From the NCBI RefSeq assembly GCF_001864935.2, contig NZ_CP126267.1, positions 1,488,001-1,552,000 on the forward strand: a DNA stretch of 64,000 nucleotides, written 5' to 3'. Both the position numbers and the translations under genes were made by a program. Source of the DNA: Curtobacterium sp. MCBA15_012 (GTDB lineage: Bacteria > Actinomycetota > Actinomycetes > Actinomycetales > Microbacteriaceae). Below are positions 16,596-28,932 of the stretch, in pieces (the first letter of the stretch is position 1; each line of letters opens with the position of its first letter). Under the pieces are notes generated by a model, which saw only the letters and a list, made by a program, of their open reading frames with translations, ran no database searches and was not told the DNA's origin.

Positions 16596-17915
16596 ATGGT
16601 GCTCGTCGTCGCCCTGCTCGTGGTGGCGTTCGTGCTCGTCGTGGTCGGGGGGCTCCTCGCCGCGTCCGACGCGGCGCTGTCCGTGCTGTCGCGCGCGGAC
16701 CTCGACGAGATCGCGCGTGACAGCAAGCACCGTCGTGCGATCGAGGCCGTCGCCGACGACGTGGGCGCGCACGTCAACGCACTCAACTTCGTCCGGGTCC
16801 TGGCCGAGACCGCCGCCGCGGTGCTCGTCACGATCGCGCTCGTCACCGTGTTCGACACCTGGTGGGTCGCCCTCGTCGTCTCCGCAGCGATCATGACCGC
16901 CGTGTCGTTCGTGCTCGTCGGCTCGAGCCCGCGGAGCGTCGGTCGGGCGCACGCCGAACGGCTCATCGGCACCACCGGCGGGTTCGTCCGGGCGGTCCGC
17001 ATCGTGCTCGGCCCGCTCGCCGGGCTCCTGGTCGCGATCGGCGACCGGGTGACGCCGGGCCGTGGCGACAGCGCCTCGACGGTCTCGAGCGAGGAGCAGC
17101 TGCTCTCGCTCGTCGACGAGGCCACCGAGAGCAACGTCCTCGAACAGGACGACCGCGAGCTCATCCACTCGGTGTTCGAGTTCAGCGACACCCTGGTGCG
17201 CGAGGTCATGGTGCCCCGTACCGACATGCTCACCGTGGACGGCGACGACACGCTCGCCGCGGGCATGGAGCAGTTCCTGGTCGCGGGGGTCTCCCGCATG
17301 CCCGTCACGGGCAAGGACAGCGACGACGTGCTCGGCGTGCTCTACCTGCGCGACGTGTCCCGTGCCCTCTACGAGCGTCCGGGTGCCGGTCAGGAGCCGG
17401 TGACCGGTCTCCTGCGGCCGGCCGAGTTCGTGCCCGACTCGAAGCACGCCGACGACACGTTGCGCCACATGCAGGTCGCCAAGAACCACCTCGTGCTCGT
17501 GGTCGACGAGTACGGCGGCGTCGCGGGCCTGGTCACGATGGAGGACCTCATCGAGGAGCTCGTCGGGGACATCTCGGACGAGTACGACCGCGCCGTGGTC
17601 GACCGCACCGAGCTCACCCCCGGCACCTGGCGGGTCTCGGCCCGACTCCCGATCGACGAACTCGGCGACCTGTTCGGCGTCGAGCTCGACGACGACGACG
17701 TCGACACCGCCGGTGGACTGCTCACCAAGGAACTCGGTCGGCTCCCGGTGCGCGGCGAACAGGTCACCGTGTCCGGCATCGTGCTGACCGCCGACCGGGT
17801 CGAGGGCAAACGGCGACACCTGCTCACGGTCCTCGCCGAACGCACCGCCGCACTGCACGACGCCGAGGACGCTCTCGACGTCACGACTCCGACCACGACG
17901 GGAACGAACGCATGA
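16596..17915 (+). CDS. CNNM/CorC-type membrane protein with CBS domains (hemolysin family)
   Basis: The 439-residue protein has an N-terminal DUF21-type membrane domain (a first helix from residue 2, further helices at about 65-110 and 130-150), a tandem CBS pair (FSDTLVREVMVPRTDMLTVD; LVLVVDEYGGVAGLVTMEDLIEELVG, each in part) and a C-terminal CorC_HlyC domain. The family is associated with Mg/Co transport or resistance; the hemolysin label is historical. The start is ATG 16596. Its stop overlaps the era ATG (ATGA). Confidence 0.9.
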   Translation: MVLVVALLVVAFVLVVVGGLLAASDAALSVLSRADLDEIARDSKHRRAIEAVADDVGAHVNALNFVRVLAETAAAVLVTIALVTVFDTWWVALVVSAAIMTAVSFVLVGSSPRSVGRAHAERLIGTTGGFVRAVRIVLGPLAGLLVAIGDRVTPGRGDSASTVSSEEQLLSLVDEATESNVLEQDDRELIHSVFEFSDTLVREVMVPRTDMLTVDGDDTLAAGMEQFLVAGVSRMPVTGKDSDDVLGVLYLRDVSRALYERPGAGQEPVTGLLRPAEFVPDSKHADDTLRHMQVAKNHLVLVVDEYGGVAGLVTMEDLIEELVGDISDEYDRAVVDRTELTPGTWRVSARLPIDELGDLFGVELDDDDVDTAGGLLTKELGRLPVRGEQVTVSGIVLTADRVEGKRRHLLTVLAERTAALHDAEDALDVTTPTTTGTNA

Positions 17916-18844
17916 CCGACACCGAACCGAACGCACCCGAGCGGCCGTACCGCGCCGGGTTCGTGTCCTTCGTCGGCCGACCGAACGTGGGCAAGTCCAC
18001 GCTGACGAACGCCCTGGTCGGCGAGAAGGTCGCCATCACGTCCTCGAAGCCGCAGACGACCCGCCGCGCGATCCGCGGCATCGTGCACCGGCCCGACGGC
18101 CAGGTCATCATCGTCGACACCCCGGGTGTGCACCGTCCCCGGACGCTGCTCGGCGAACGGCTGAACGACCTCGTGCAGTCGACCCTCGGCGACGTCGACG
18201 TCATCGGGTTCTGCGTCCCCGCGAACGAGCCGATCGGCCCCGGGGACCGCTGGATCAACGAGTCGCTCGACCAGTACCCGCGCGCGAAGAAGGTCGCGAT
18301 CGTCACGAAGATCGACCGCACCCCGAAGGACCGCGTCGGCGAACAGCTGCTCGCGGTGTCCCGGCTGCGCGAGTGGGACGCCATCGTGCCGACGTCGGGT
18401 ACCGAGGGCCTGCAGCTCGAGGCCCTGCTCGGCGAGATCACGTCACTGCTGCCGGAGTCGCCCCAGCTGTACGACTCGACCACGGTGACCGAGGAGACCG
18501 ACGAGGAACGCATCGGCGAGCTGATCCGCGAGGCCGCGCTCGAGGGCGTCCGCGACGAACTCCCGCACTCGCTCGCGGTCGTCATCGAGGACGTCGTCGA
18601 ACCGGACGAGGACGACGACCCGGACGGACCGCTCCGCATCTTCGCCAACCTGTTCGTCGAGCGCGACAGCCAGAAGGCGATCGTCATCGGTCGTGGCGGC
18701 GAGCGGCTGAAGGACGTCGGGTCGCGTGCCCGGACCGAGATCGAGGCGCTGCTCGGCGGCCGCCACGTGTACCTGAACATCCGGGTCAAGGTCGCCAAGG
18801 AGTGGCAGCGCGACCCGAAGCAGCTCGGTCGCCTCGGGTTCTGA
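17912..18844 (+). CDS. era: GTPase Era
   Basis: The 310-residue protein has GTPase motifs G1 GRPNVGKST (residues 22-30), G2 region SSKPQTTRRAIRGI, G3 DTPGVH and G4 TKID, followed by a C-terminal KH domain with AIVIGRGGERLKDVGSRAR. Era binds the 3' end of 16S rRNA during 30S assembly, which fits the neighbouring ybeY and rsmE. A 4-bp overlap with the preceding gene shows coupling. Confidence 0.97.
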   Translation: MTDTEPNAPERPYRAGFVSFVGRPNVGKSTLTNALVGEKVAITSSKPQTTRRAIRGIVHRPDGQVIIVDTPGVHRPRTLLGERLNDLVQSTLGDVDVIGFCVPANEPIGPGDRWINESLDQYPRAKKVAIVTKIDRTPKDRVGEQLLAVSRLREWDAIVPTSGTEGLQLEALLGEITSLLPESPQLYDSTTVTEETDEERIGELIREAALEGVRDELPHSLAVVIEDVVEPDEDDDPDGPLRIFANLFVERDSQKAIVIGRGGERLKDVGSRARTEIEALLGGRHVYLNIRVKVAKEWQRDPKQLGRLGF

Positions 18845-18966
18845 CGGCCCGCGGGTCGACCACCGTCGGCTCGACACCGGAGGGCGCACCGGCCGGCGGT
18901 CGTGACGGTGCCGGTCGACCGCGACGGGTCATCCGCGGGATGGACGCGTCGCGACCGTCCGGGACG

Positions 18967-18972
18967 TACCGT
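18967..18972 (+). promoter_or_regulatory. -10 element of a leaderless promoter (histidine kinase gene)
   Basis: TACCGT is followed by 6 bases and GTG 18979. This spacing decided the start of the kinase gene. Confidence 0.5.
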
Positions 18973-18978
18973 GGGGTG

Positions 18979-20217
18979 GTGTTCCGCCCCATGCTCCGCG
19001 CGCAGATCGCCACCGACGTGGTGGTGGCGGCGGTCATCGGTGCGTTCTTCCTGGTGACCAGGAGCGACGGGTGGCCCGACGCCGTCTCGACCCTGGTCAT
19101 CGTCGGGCTGAGCAGTGCCCTGGCGCTCCGGCGACTCGCGCCGGGCCTCGCGCTGGCCGTCGCCTGGGCGGTCGCGGTCCTGCAACTCGTGACCTGGCAA
19201 CCGCCCGACCCGCTCAACGCCCTGATCGGGGGCGTCACGTACACGACGAGCGCCTACGGGAGCCGACGTGTCCGCCTCGCGGGCCTGGTCTCGGCGATCA
19301 GCGGTTCGTTCATCGCAGCGGGCTACACCGCGCTCCAGGACCTGCGGACGTTGGAGGACTCGGGTCGCGACGCGCGGCTCCCCGGGCAGGAGCTCCAGCT
19401 GGTCCTCGGCGTGTTCGCGGCGGTCCTGCTCGTGCTGCTCCTGCCGTGGCTCGCGGGGCTCGTCCGGCGCGCGCGACAGGCAGCCAGCATGAGCCGCGAG
19501 GCGCTCCTCCTCGCCGAGCGCGATGCCGCTCGCGCCGACCGTGCCGTCGCCGTCGAGCAGGAACGCGTCCGCATCGCCCGCGACATGCACGACATCGTGG
19601 CCCACTCGCTCGCGGTCGTCATCGCCCAGGCAGACGGTGCCCGGTACGCCCTGAAGGCCGACCCCGCGATCGCCGACCAGGCCCTCAGCACGATCTCGAG
19701 CACCGCACGGAGTGCACTGGGCGACGTCCGCGAGCTGCTCGGCGCCCTGCGGCACGAGCAGGGGACCGCGCCGATGCCGGCGATCGACGACCTCGACCAG
19801 CTGGTCACGAGCATGCGCGACGTCGGACTCGACGTGCGCGTCGACCGTGAGGGTGACCCGGCCGGGTTGCCCACCACGACCCAGCTCGCGGTGTACCGGA
19901 TCATCCAGGAGAGCCTGACGAACGCGTGGAAGCACGGCGAGCCGGGCGCGCCCGTGCACGCCGCCCTGACCTACCGTCCGGACACCGTCGAGATCACCGT
20001 CGTCAACCGCCGCGCGCAGGACGGCGCGAGCGGCCCGGGCACCGGGCACGGACTCGTCGGCATGCGCGAGCGCGCCGTGATGACCGGCGGCTCGATGACC
20101 GCCGGCCCCCGTGGCGACGACTTCACCGTGGCCGTCCGGATGCCGACGGTCCCCGCGAGCGGCCAGGTGCCGCGCGGACGCATCACCCCGACCGAGCAGG
20201 AGCACACCCGCCGATGA
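18979..20217 (+). CDS. Sensor histidine kinase (HisKA_3 / NarL-partner type)
   Basis: The 412-residue kinase has about four to five predicted membrane helices in the first ~160 residues with very short loops, so it lacks a large extracellular sensor. The HisKA_3 box is RIARDMHDIVAHSLAVV, where the first His is the phosphoacceptor. The HATPase domain has YRIIQESLTNAWKHG (N box) and GTGHGLVGMRERA (G box). This intramembrane-sensing layout is common in kinases next to ABC exporters that detect antimicrobial peptides. The start is GTG 18979 (ATG 18991 is possible). It overlaps its response regulator by 4 bp. Confidence 0.92.
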   Translation: MFRPMLRAQIATDVVVAAVIGAFFLVTRSDGWPDAVSTLVIVGLSSALALRRLAPGLALAVAWAVAVLQLVTWQPPDPLNALIGGVTYTTSAYGSRRVRLAGLVSAISGSFIAAGYTALQDLRTLEDSGRDARLPGQELQLVLGVFAAVLLVLLLPWLAGLVRRARQAASMSREALLLAERDAARADRAVAVEQERVRIARDMHDIVAHSLAVVIAQADGARYALKADPAIADQALSTISSTARSALGDVRELLGALRHEQGTAPMPAIDDLDQLVTSMRDVGLDVRVDREGDPAGLPTTTQLAVYRIIQESLTNAWKHGEPGAPVHAALTYRPDTVEITVVNRRAQDGASGPGTGHGLVGMRERAVMTGGSMTAGPRGDDFTVAVRMPTVPASGQVPRGRITPTEQEHTRR

Positions 20218-20900
20218 CCTCCACCCCGCCGACCGCCCGCATCCGGGTCGCACTCGTCGACGACCAGGCGTTGTTCCGCACCGGGATCCGCATGCTCATC
20301 GACTCGCAGCCCGACCTGCAGTTCGTCGGCGAGGCCGGTGACGGCGCGGAGGGTGTCGAACTCGTCCGGCGCTCCCGCGCGGACGTCGTGCTCATGGACG
20401 TGCGCATGCCGGTCATGGACGGCATCACCGCGACCGCGCAGATCGTCGAACAGGGCGGCGCCGACGCGACCAAGGTGCTCGTGCTCACCACCTTCGACTT
20501 CGACGAGGCGGCCGCGAAGGCGATCCGGGCCGGCGCGAGTGGCTTCGTGCTCAAGGACGCGGACCCGGAGTTCCTCCTCGCGGCCGTCCGGACCGTGCAC
20601 GCCGGTACCGCGGTGTTCGCCGCGTCGGCGACCCGGGAGCTCCTGCGACGGTACGAGGACCCCACCGCCCACGCGGTCCCGGTCCCGGCTGCCTTCGCGG
20701 AGCTGACGCCGCGCGAGCGGGAGATCTTCGACCTCGCGGCACGGGGGTTCAGCAACAGCGAGATCGCCCAGCACGAGTACGTGAGCGAGGCGACGGTCAA
20801 GACGCACATCTCGCGGGTGCTCACGAAGCTCGACCTGCGGGACCGCGTCCGGCTCGTCGTGTTCGCCCACGAGCACGGTCTGGTGCCGAAGGCCGACTGA
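20214..20900 (+). CDS. LuxR/NarL-family response regulator
   Basis: The 228-residue regulator has a receiver domain with acidic DDQALF, phosphoacceptor Asp in VLMDVRMPVMDG, Thr in VLVLTTFD and Lys in FVLKDAD, followed by a LuxR-type helix-turn-helix (LTPREREIFDLAARGFSNSE, SEATVKTHISRVLTKL). It is the partner of the overlapping kinase, and its likely target is the ABC exporter 234 bp downstream. Confidence 0.94.
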   Translation: MTSTPPTARIRVALVDDQALFRTGIRMLIDSQPDLQFVGEAGDGAEGVELVRRSRADVVLMDVRMPVMDGITATAQIVEQGGADATKVLVLTTFDFDEAAAKAIRAGASGFVLKDADPEFLLAAVRTVHAGTAVFAASATRELLRRYEDPTAHAVPVPAAFAELTPREREIFDLAARGFSNSEIAQHEYVSEATVKTHISRVLTKLDLRDRVRLVVFAHEHGLVPKAD

Positions 20901-20960
20901 CCGGGCGACGGGCCGGACGGACGGCGGGCCGACGGTCCGAGGTGTCCCCGCGCAGATCGG

Positions 20961-21014
20961 CTGCCGGCTGCCGGCTGCCCGGCTGCCCGGCTGCCCGGCT
21001 GCCCGGCTGCCCGG
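20961..21014. repeat. 7- and 8-bp tandem repeats before the ABC exporter
   Basis: Two CTGCCGG units are followed by five CTGCCCGG units, 120 bp before the ABC ATPase start. The copy number of this short array in the regulatory region may vary. Confidence 0.8.
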
Positions 21015-21134
21015 CTGACGGACGGTCGGTCCTCCGATCGGATGACTCCTGCACACCAGACCGAGCCGAGCGGACCATCCACAGGAGCCGTCGGGCCGAC
21101 GCGGGACGGGCCTCCCGGTCGCGATCCTGGGTGC

Positions 21135-21883
21135 ATGACCACGACGCAGAAACCGATCATCAGACTGGACCACGTCTCGAAGCACTACGGGGACACGTCC
21201 CGGCGCGTGACGGCGCTCGACGACGTCAGCGTGGACATCGGGGCCGGTGAGTTCACGGCGGTCATGGGGCCGTCCGGTTCGGGCAAGTCGACCCTCATGC
21301 ACGTCGCCGCGGGCCTCGACGCGGTGTCGTCGGGACGCATCCAGATCGACGGTGTCGAGATCACCGGGCTCGCCGACCGCGAGCTCACCGAACTCCGGCG
21401 TCGACGACTCGGTTTCGTGTTCCAGTCCTTCAACCTCGTGCCGACGCTCGACGTCGGCGAGAACATCCGGCTCCCGTTCCTGCTCGGCGGCGGGGCTCCC
21501 AGTGCCGACGAACGCGCCTGGATCGACCGGCTCGTCGACAGGCTGGGACTGAGCGACCGGCTGACGCACCGCCCCCACCAGCTCTCCGGCGGACAGCAGC
21601 AGCGCGTGGCGATCGCGCGCGCGCTCGCCTCGCGTCCCGCGGTGGTCGTCGCCGACGAACCGACGGGCGCACTCGACTCGCGCACCGGTCGCGACGTGCT
21701 CGCGATCCTGCGTGGAGCGGTGCAGGAGTGGGGGCAGAGCGTCGTCATGGTGACGCACGACCCGACCGCTGCGGCCAACGCCGACCGGATCCTCTTCCTG
21801 GCCGACGGCCGGATCGTCGACGACCGTCCTGCGATGACGGCCACCGAGATCTCCGCCACGATGCTCGGGATGGAGGCCGCAGC

Positions 21884-21887
<4 letters not shown>
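21135..21887 (+). CDS. ABC transporter ATP-binding protein (MacB/LolD-like)
   Basis: The 250-residue ATPase has Walker A GPSGSGKST, Q-loop FVFQSFNLVPTLDV, signature LSGGQQQRVAIARAL, Walker B VVVADEPTGALD and H-loop VMVTHDP. The subfamily is that of ATPases serving FtsX-like permeases. ATG 21135 was chosen because homology starts at RLDHVSKHYGD. The GTG of the permease overlaps the stop by 4 bp. Confidence 0.93.
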
Positions 21888-25338
<3,451 letters not shown>

Positions 25339-25354
25339 TCGCGGTCGCGACCAC

Positions 25355-25403
25355 CGGACGGGAGGCGCGGTGCGGGTCCGTCCCGCACCGCGCCTCCCGT
25401 CCG
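25355..25403 (+). terminator. 22-bp perfect hairpin terminator after leuA
   Basis: The arms 25355-25376 and 25382-25403 are fully complementary around a 5-base loop and carry the GGACGGGAGGCGCGGTGC stem. There is no U-tract. Confidence 0.85.
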
Positions 25404-25446
25404 TCCCGCTTCCCCGCCGCGCTCGGTGGCGGCTCGGTGCCGGCTC

Positions 25447-25991
25447 GGATCGCGGTCGAGCGGGCGAGATGTGGCACGTTCGGTGCCCTCCGGCGACCTG
25501 TTCCGCTCGTTGGGTGGGACGCGTACGGCGTGTCCTGCCCGCTCGGGCCGGCCGACGGCGCGGGGAGCGGACCGACGGCGCCGGGCGCGGATCGGCGTCG
25601 AGCGGGCGAGATGTGGCACGTTCGGTGCCTTCCGGCGACGTGTTCCGCACGTTGGGTGGGACGCGTACGGCGTGTCCTGCCCGCTCGGGCCGGCCGCCGG
25701 CGCGGGGAGCGGACCGACGGCGCCGGGTGCGGATCGGTGTCGAGTGGGCGAGATGTGTCACGTTCGGTGCCTTCCGGCGACGTGTTCCGCTCGATGGGCG
25801 GCACGCGCACGGCGTGTCCTGCCCGCTCGGGCCGGCCGACGGCGCGGGGAGCGGACCGACGGCGCCGGGCGCGGATCGGCGTCGAGCGGGCGAGATCTGT
25901 CACGTTCGGTGCCTTCCGGCGACGTGTTCCGCTCGTTGGGTGGGACGCGCACGGCGTGTCCTGCCCGCTCGGCTCGGACCGTCGGCGCGGA
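25447..25991. repeat. 142-bp tandem repeat, about 3.8 copies, between leuA and recO
   Basis: Copies begin at 25447, 25589, 25731 and 25873 (exactly 142 bp apart) with only a few base differences. Each unit starts GGATCGGCGTCGAGCGGGCG, contains a GGCACGTTCGGTGCC hairpin, and ends its conserved part with ACGGCGTGTCCTGCCCGCTC; the CGAGCGGGC and GCCCGCTCG ends make the unit a long imperfect palindrome. As 142 is not a multiple of 3, the open frames across it are chance. The 848-bp region from 25339 to recO holds no convincing gene. Confidence 0.95.
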
Positions 25992-25996
25992 TCCCA

Positions 25997-26136
25997 GCAC
26001 TGGCACTGGCACTGGCACTGGCACTGGCACTGGCACTGGCACTGGCACTGGCGCCGGCGCCGGCACCGGCACCGCCCATCGGCACCGGCACCGGCACCGG
26101 CACCGCCCATCGGCACCGGCACCGGCACCGGCACTG
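25997..26136. repeat. GCACTG/GCACCG hexanucleotide microsatellite upstream of recO
   Basis: Nine perfect GCACTG units (25997-26050) are followed by GCGCCG and GCACCG units with two interrupting CCCATCG blocks, to 26136. The array ends 38 bp before the recO -10. The same hexamer family occurs inside the LysR gene at 28193-28322. Confidence 0.95.
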
Positions 26137-26174
26137 ACGACCCTGCGGCAGTCGGCGGTGTCGGCGGCCCGGGG

Positions 26175-26180
26175 GATACT
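26175..26180 (+). promoter_or_regulatory. -10 element of a leaderless promoter (recO)
   Basis: GATACT ends 6 bases before ATG 26187. Confidence 0.5.
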
Positions 26181-26186
26181 GGTGCG

Positions 26187-27020
26187 ATGCCGCTGTACCG
26201 GGACGAGTGCGTCGTGCTGCGCACCCACAAGCTCGGCGAGGCCGACCGCATCGTGACGATGCTGTCCCGCCAGCACGGCAAGATCCGTGCCGTGGCGAAG
26301 GGCGTCCGCCGGACCGCCTCGAAGTTCGGCTCCCGCCTCGAACCCTTCATGGTCGTCGACGCGCAGTTCTACGAGGGACGGTCGCTCGACATCGTCACGC
26401 AGGCGGAGTCGCTCGGGTCGTACGGCGCGCAGATCGTCGCGGACTACGGCGCGTACACGGCCGCGAGCGCCATGGTCGAGACCGCCGACCGGTTGAGCGA
26501 GGCGGACGCCGGGCTGCAGCAGTACCTCCTGCTCGTCGGTGCGCTGCGCTCGCTGTCCCGTCGGGAGCACGTGACGAGCGCCACCCTCGACTCCTACCTG
26601 CTCCGCGCGATGAGCATCGCGGGCTGGGCACCGTCCTTCGGGGACTGCGCGGTCACGGGCGAGCCCGGTCCGCACACGGCGTTCGTCGTACAGCTCGGCG
26701 GGGTCGTCGCCGACCGTGCGGCACCGCCCGGGACCCCGCGGCTCGACACCGACACGCTCGGCCTGCTCGGCGCCCTGCTCGCGGGGGACTGGGCGACGGT
26801 GGACGCCTCGGACGAGCGGACGCGCTCCCGTGCCTCCGGCGTGGTGGCGGCGTACGCCCAGTGGCACCTGGAACGATCGCTGCGGTCGTTGCCGCACGTC
26901 GACCGGACGGAGCACCCCGCGCCGCTCGCCCCGACGCCCGGAGGTGTCCCGGCAGCGGTGGCCGCGACCCCGGCGCCCGCCGTGCCCCTCCAGTCCGATC
27001 CCGAAGGAGCCCCTGCATGA
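26187..27020 (+). CDS. recO: DNA repair protein RecO
   Basis: The 277-residue RecO has the N-terminal OB-fold ([23 protein letters not shown], in part; [24 protein letters not shown], in part) and a helical C-terminal domain. Zinc-finger cysteines found in many RecO proteins are largely absent here (only DCAVTG). RecO loads RecA in the RecFOR pathway. The last ~40 residues are a Pro/Ala-rich extension. Its stop overlaps the uppS ATG (ATGA). Confidence 0.94.
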   Translation: MPLYRDECVVLRTHKLGEADRIVTMLSRQHGKIRAVAKGVRRTASKFGSRLEPFMVVDAQFYEGRSLDIVTQAESLGSYGAQIVADYGAYTAASAMVETADRLSEADAGLQQYLLLVGALRSLSRREHVTSATLDSYLLRAMSIAGWAPSFGDCAVTGEPGPHTAFVVQLGGVVADRAAPPGTPRLDTDTLGLLGALLAGDWATVDASDERTRSRASGVVAAYAQWHLERSLRSLPHVDRTEHPAPLAPTPGGVPAAVAATPAPAVPLQSDPEGAPA

Positions 27021-27814
27021 GCCCTCGCCGGTCCGCCGAGCCCGTGGTGATGAAGCCCGTCGACTGGACGGGGGAGCAGCCGCCCGCGATCCCGGCACAG
27101 TTCGTGCCCGAGCACGTCGCGATCGTGATGGACGGTAACGGCCGGTGGGCGAACCAGCGCGGACTCACACGCGTCGAGGGGCACAAGGCGGGCGAGGCGT
27201 CGCTGCTCGACGTCGTCGCCGGGGCGATCCAGATCGGTGTCAAGCACGTGTCGGCCTACGCCTTCTCGACCGAGAACTGGAAGCGCTCACCCGAGGAGGT
27301 CCGCTTCCTGATGGGCTTCAACCGCGACGTGATCCACCGTCGCCGCGACCAGCTGCACGCGTGGGGCGTCCGCGTGCGGTGGGCCGGCCGACGGCCCCGG
27401 CTGTGGCGGTCGGTCATCGACGAACTGCAGACCGCCGAGCGGTTGACCGCCGACAACGACGTGTGCACCCTGACGATGTGCGTCAACTACGGCGGTCGGA
27501 ACGAGATCGTCGACGCGGTCCGGGGCATGGCCGAGGACGTCGCCGCCGGTCGGCTGAAGCCGAACCAGGTGACCGAGAAGACCCTGGCGAAGCGGCTCTA
27601 CGTGCCCGAGCTGCCCGACGTGGACCTGTTCCTCCGGAGCTCGGGGGAGCAGCGGACGTCGAACTTCATGCTGTGGCAGTCGGCGTACGCCGAGATGGTG
27701 TTCCTCGACCGGCTCTGGCCGGACTTCCGGCGCACCGACCTGTGGGGAGCGATCGAGGAGTACGCGAGCCGCGACCGGCGCTACGGCGGCGCGGTGGACA
27801 CCCCGACCGCCTGA
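27017..27814 (+). CDS. uppS: Isoprenyl (undecaprenyl/decaprenyl) diphosphate synthase
   Basis: The 265-residue cis-prenyltransferase has [12 protein letters not shown] with the catalytic Asp, [19 protein letters not shown] and the C-terminal [19 protein letters not shown], all family signatures. It makes the C50/C55 carrier lipid for peptidoglycan. ATG 27017 has GAAGGAG upstream and overlaps recO by 4 bp; recO-uppS is a common actinobacterial pair. Confidence 0.96.
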   Translation: MSPRRSAEPVVMKPVDWTGEQPPAIPAQFVPEHVAIVMDGNGRWANQRGLTRVEGHKAGEASLLDVVAGAIQIGVKHVSAYAFSTENWKRSPEEVRFLMGFNRDVIHRRRDQLHAWGVRVRWAGRRPRLWRSVIDELQTAERLTADNDVCTLTMCVNYGGRNEIVDAVRGMAEDVAAGRLKPNQVTEKTLAKRLYVPELPDVDLFLRSSGEQRTSNFMLWQSAYAEMVFLDRLWPDFRRTDLWGAIEEYASRDRRYGGAVDTPTA

Positions 27815-27842
27815 CCGTCCGGGGACCCGGACGTCCCCCGCG

Positions 27843-28862
27843 TCAGCCGAGCACGCCGGCGGCGGCCCGGGCAGCGGCGATCGCGACCGCGGTGCTCGGC
27901 ACCCGCTCCGCACCGCGGGCGACGACGACCTCGACCCGCCGGGCCAGGTCCGGGTCGACCGCGCGGACCTCGACGGTCGCGGGGACGACGGTCGTCGCGA
28001 GGGCGAGCCGGGGCAGGAGCGCGACGCCCAGCCCGGCGGCGACCATGCCGACGACGGCCGCGGCGTTGTCGGTCTCGAGGACGATGTCCGGCGAGAACCC
28101 CGCGGCGGCGCACGAGGCGAGCAGGTGCCCGCGGCAGCGTGGGCAGCCGCCGATCCAGCGTTCCTCGCGCAGACCCGCCAGGTCGACGAGGCCGGCACCG
28201 GCACCGGCACCGGCGGCACCGTCACCGGCACCGGCACCGGCACCGGCGGCACTGTCACCGTCACCGGCACCGGCACCGGCACCGGCACCGTCCCCGTCCC
28301 CGTCCCCGTCCCCGTCCCCGGCGGCCCGGTAGCGCACGAGCACGAGCGGGTCCTGCCCGAGCCCGTGCACCTGCAGCGCCGGGTCCGGCACGACGGCGTC
28401 CCCGTCGTGCGTGAAGGTCAGCGCCACGTCGACGTGCCCCGCCCGCAGCAGGTCGAGTGCCTCGGGCGGCTCCGCCTCGACGTACGAGGTGGCGATCCCC
28501 GGGGTCTCTGCGGCCATCCGCGCGAGCACGGCCGGCACGAGCGTGGACGAGGCGCTCGGGAAGCCCGCGAGCCGAACCCGTCCGCGTGCGAGTCCGTCCA
28601 CGGCGTCGAGGTCCTCCTGCGCCGCGGCGAGGGCGGCGTCGACGTGCAGGGCGTGCGCGGCGAGGATCCGCCCGGCCTCGGTGAGCACGGCTGCGCGTCC
28701 GCCGGCGCGCAGCACGAGGGTCTGCCCGAGCCGCCGCTCCGCACGGCCGAGCAGCTGGCTGAGCGCCGGTTGGCTGTACCCGAGTTCGGCCGCGGCCCCG
28801 GTGATCGACCCGGTGCGACCGACGGCGTGCAGGACGCGGAGCAGATGAGGGTCGACGGTCAT
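27843..28862 (-). CDS. LysR-family transcriptional regulator with a low-complexity insertion
   Basis: The 339-residue protein has the LysR helix-turn-helix at residues 1-60 (HLLRVLHAVGRTGSITGAAA, LGYSQPALSQLLGRAERRLG) and a periplasmic-binding-like effector domain. A hexanucleotide microsatellite encodes an Ala-Gly/Asp-Gly run at about residues 181-223, which accounts for the extra ~40 residues over the usual length. The start at 28862 has TACGAT 6 bases upstream. It is divergent from a class V aminotransferase, its most likely target. Confidence 0.9.
   Translation of the reverse strand: MTVDPHLLRVLHAVGRTGSITGAAAELGYSQPALSQLLGRAERRLGQTLVLRAGGRAAVLTEAGRILAAHALHVDAALAAAQEDLDAVDGLARGRVRLAGFPSASSTLVPAVLARMAAETPGIATSYVEAEPPEALDLLRAGHVDVALTFTHDGDAVVPDPALQVHGLGQDPLVLVRYRAAGDGDGDGDGDGAGAGAGAGDGDSAAGAGAGAGDGAAGAGAGAGLVDLAGLREERWIGGCPRCRGHLLASCAAAGFSPDIVLETDNAAAVVGMVAAGLGVALLPRLALATTVVPATVEVRAVDPDLARRVEVVVARGAERVPSTAVAIAAARAAAGVLG
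28193..28322. repeat. GGCACC/GTCCCC hexanucleotide microsatellite inside the LysR gene
   Basis: About 16 GGCACC-type units with GGCGGCACC and GTCACC interruptions, then GTCCCC units, give alternating Gly-Ala and Gly-Asp codons on the minus strand. Copy-number change would keep the frame and only alter linker length in the effector domain. Confidence 0.93.
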
Positions 28863-28932
28863 CACGTCATCGTATGGGACCGACAAGGAACCTGGTCTGG
28901 TGTGATGACGTCGGCGGACCGATCCTCGGAGC
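28863..28932. promoter_or_regulatory. Divergent control region between the LysR and aminotransferase genes
   Basis: The -10 of the LysR gene (TACGAT on minus, 28869-28874) lies 6 bases before its start. An 8-bp inverted repeat, ACGTCATC (28864-28871) and GATGACGT (28904-28911), spans the 70-bp spacer and is a candidate LysR binding site covering both promoters. Confidence 0.45.

Noticed and set aside
25447..25991. CRISPR array
   Set aside because: Copies abut directly, have no unique spacers and no cas genes nearby.
25370..26256. Open frames of 250-280 codons across the 142-bp repeats
   Set aside because: The unit is not a multiple of three, the frames rotate between copies, and the predicted protein is a low-complexity Arg/Ala mixture with no ribosome site.
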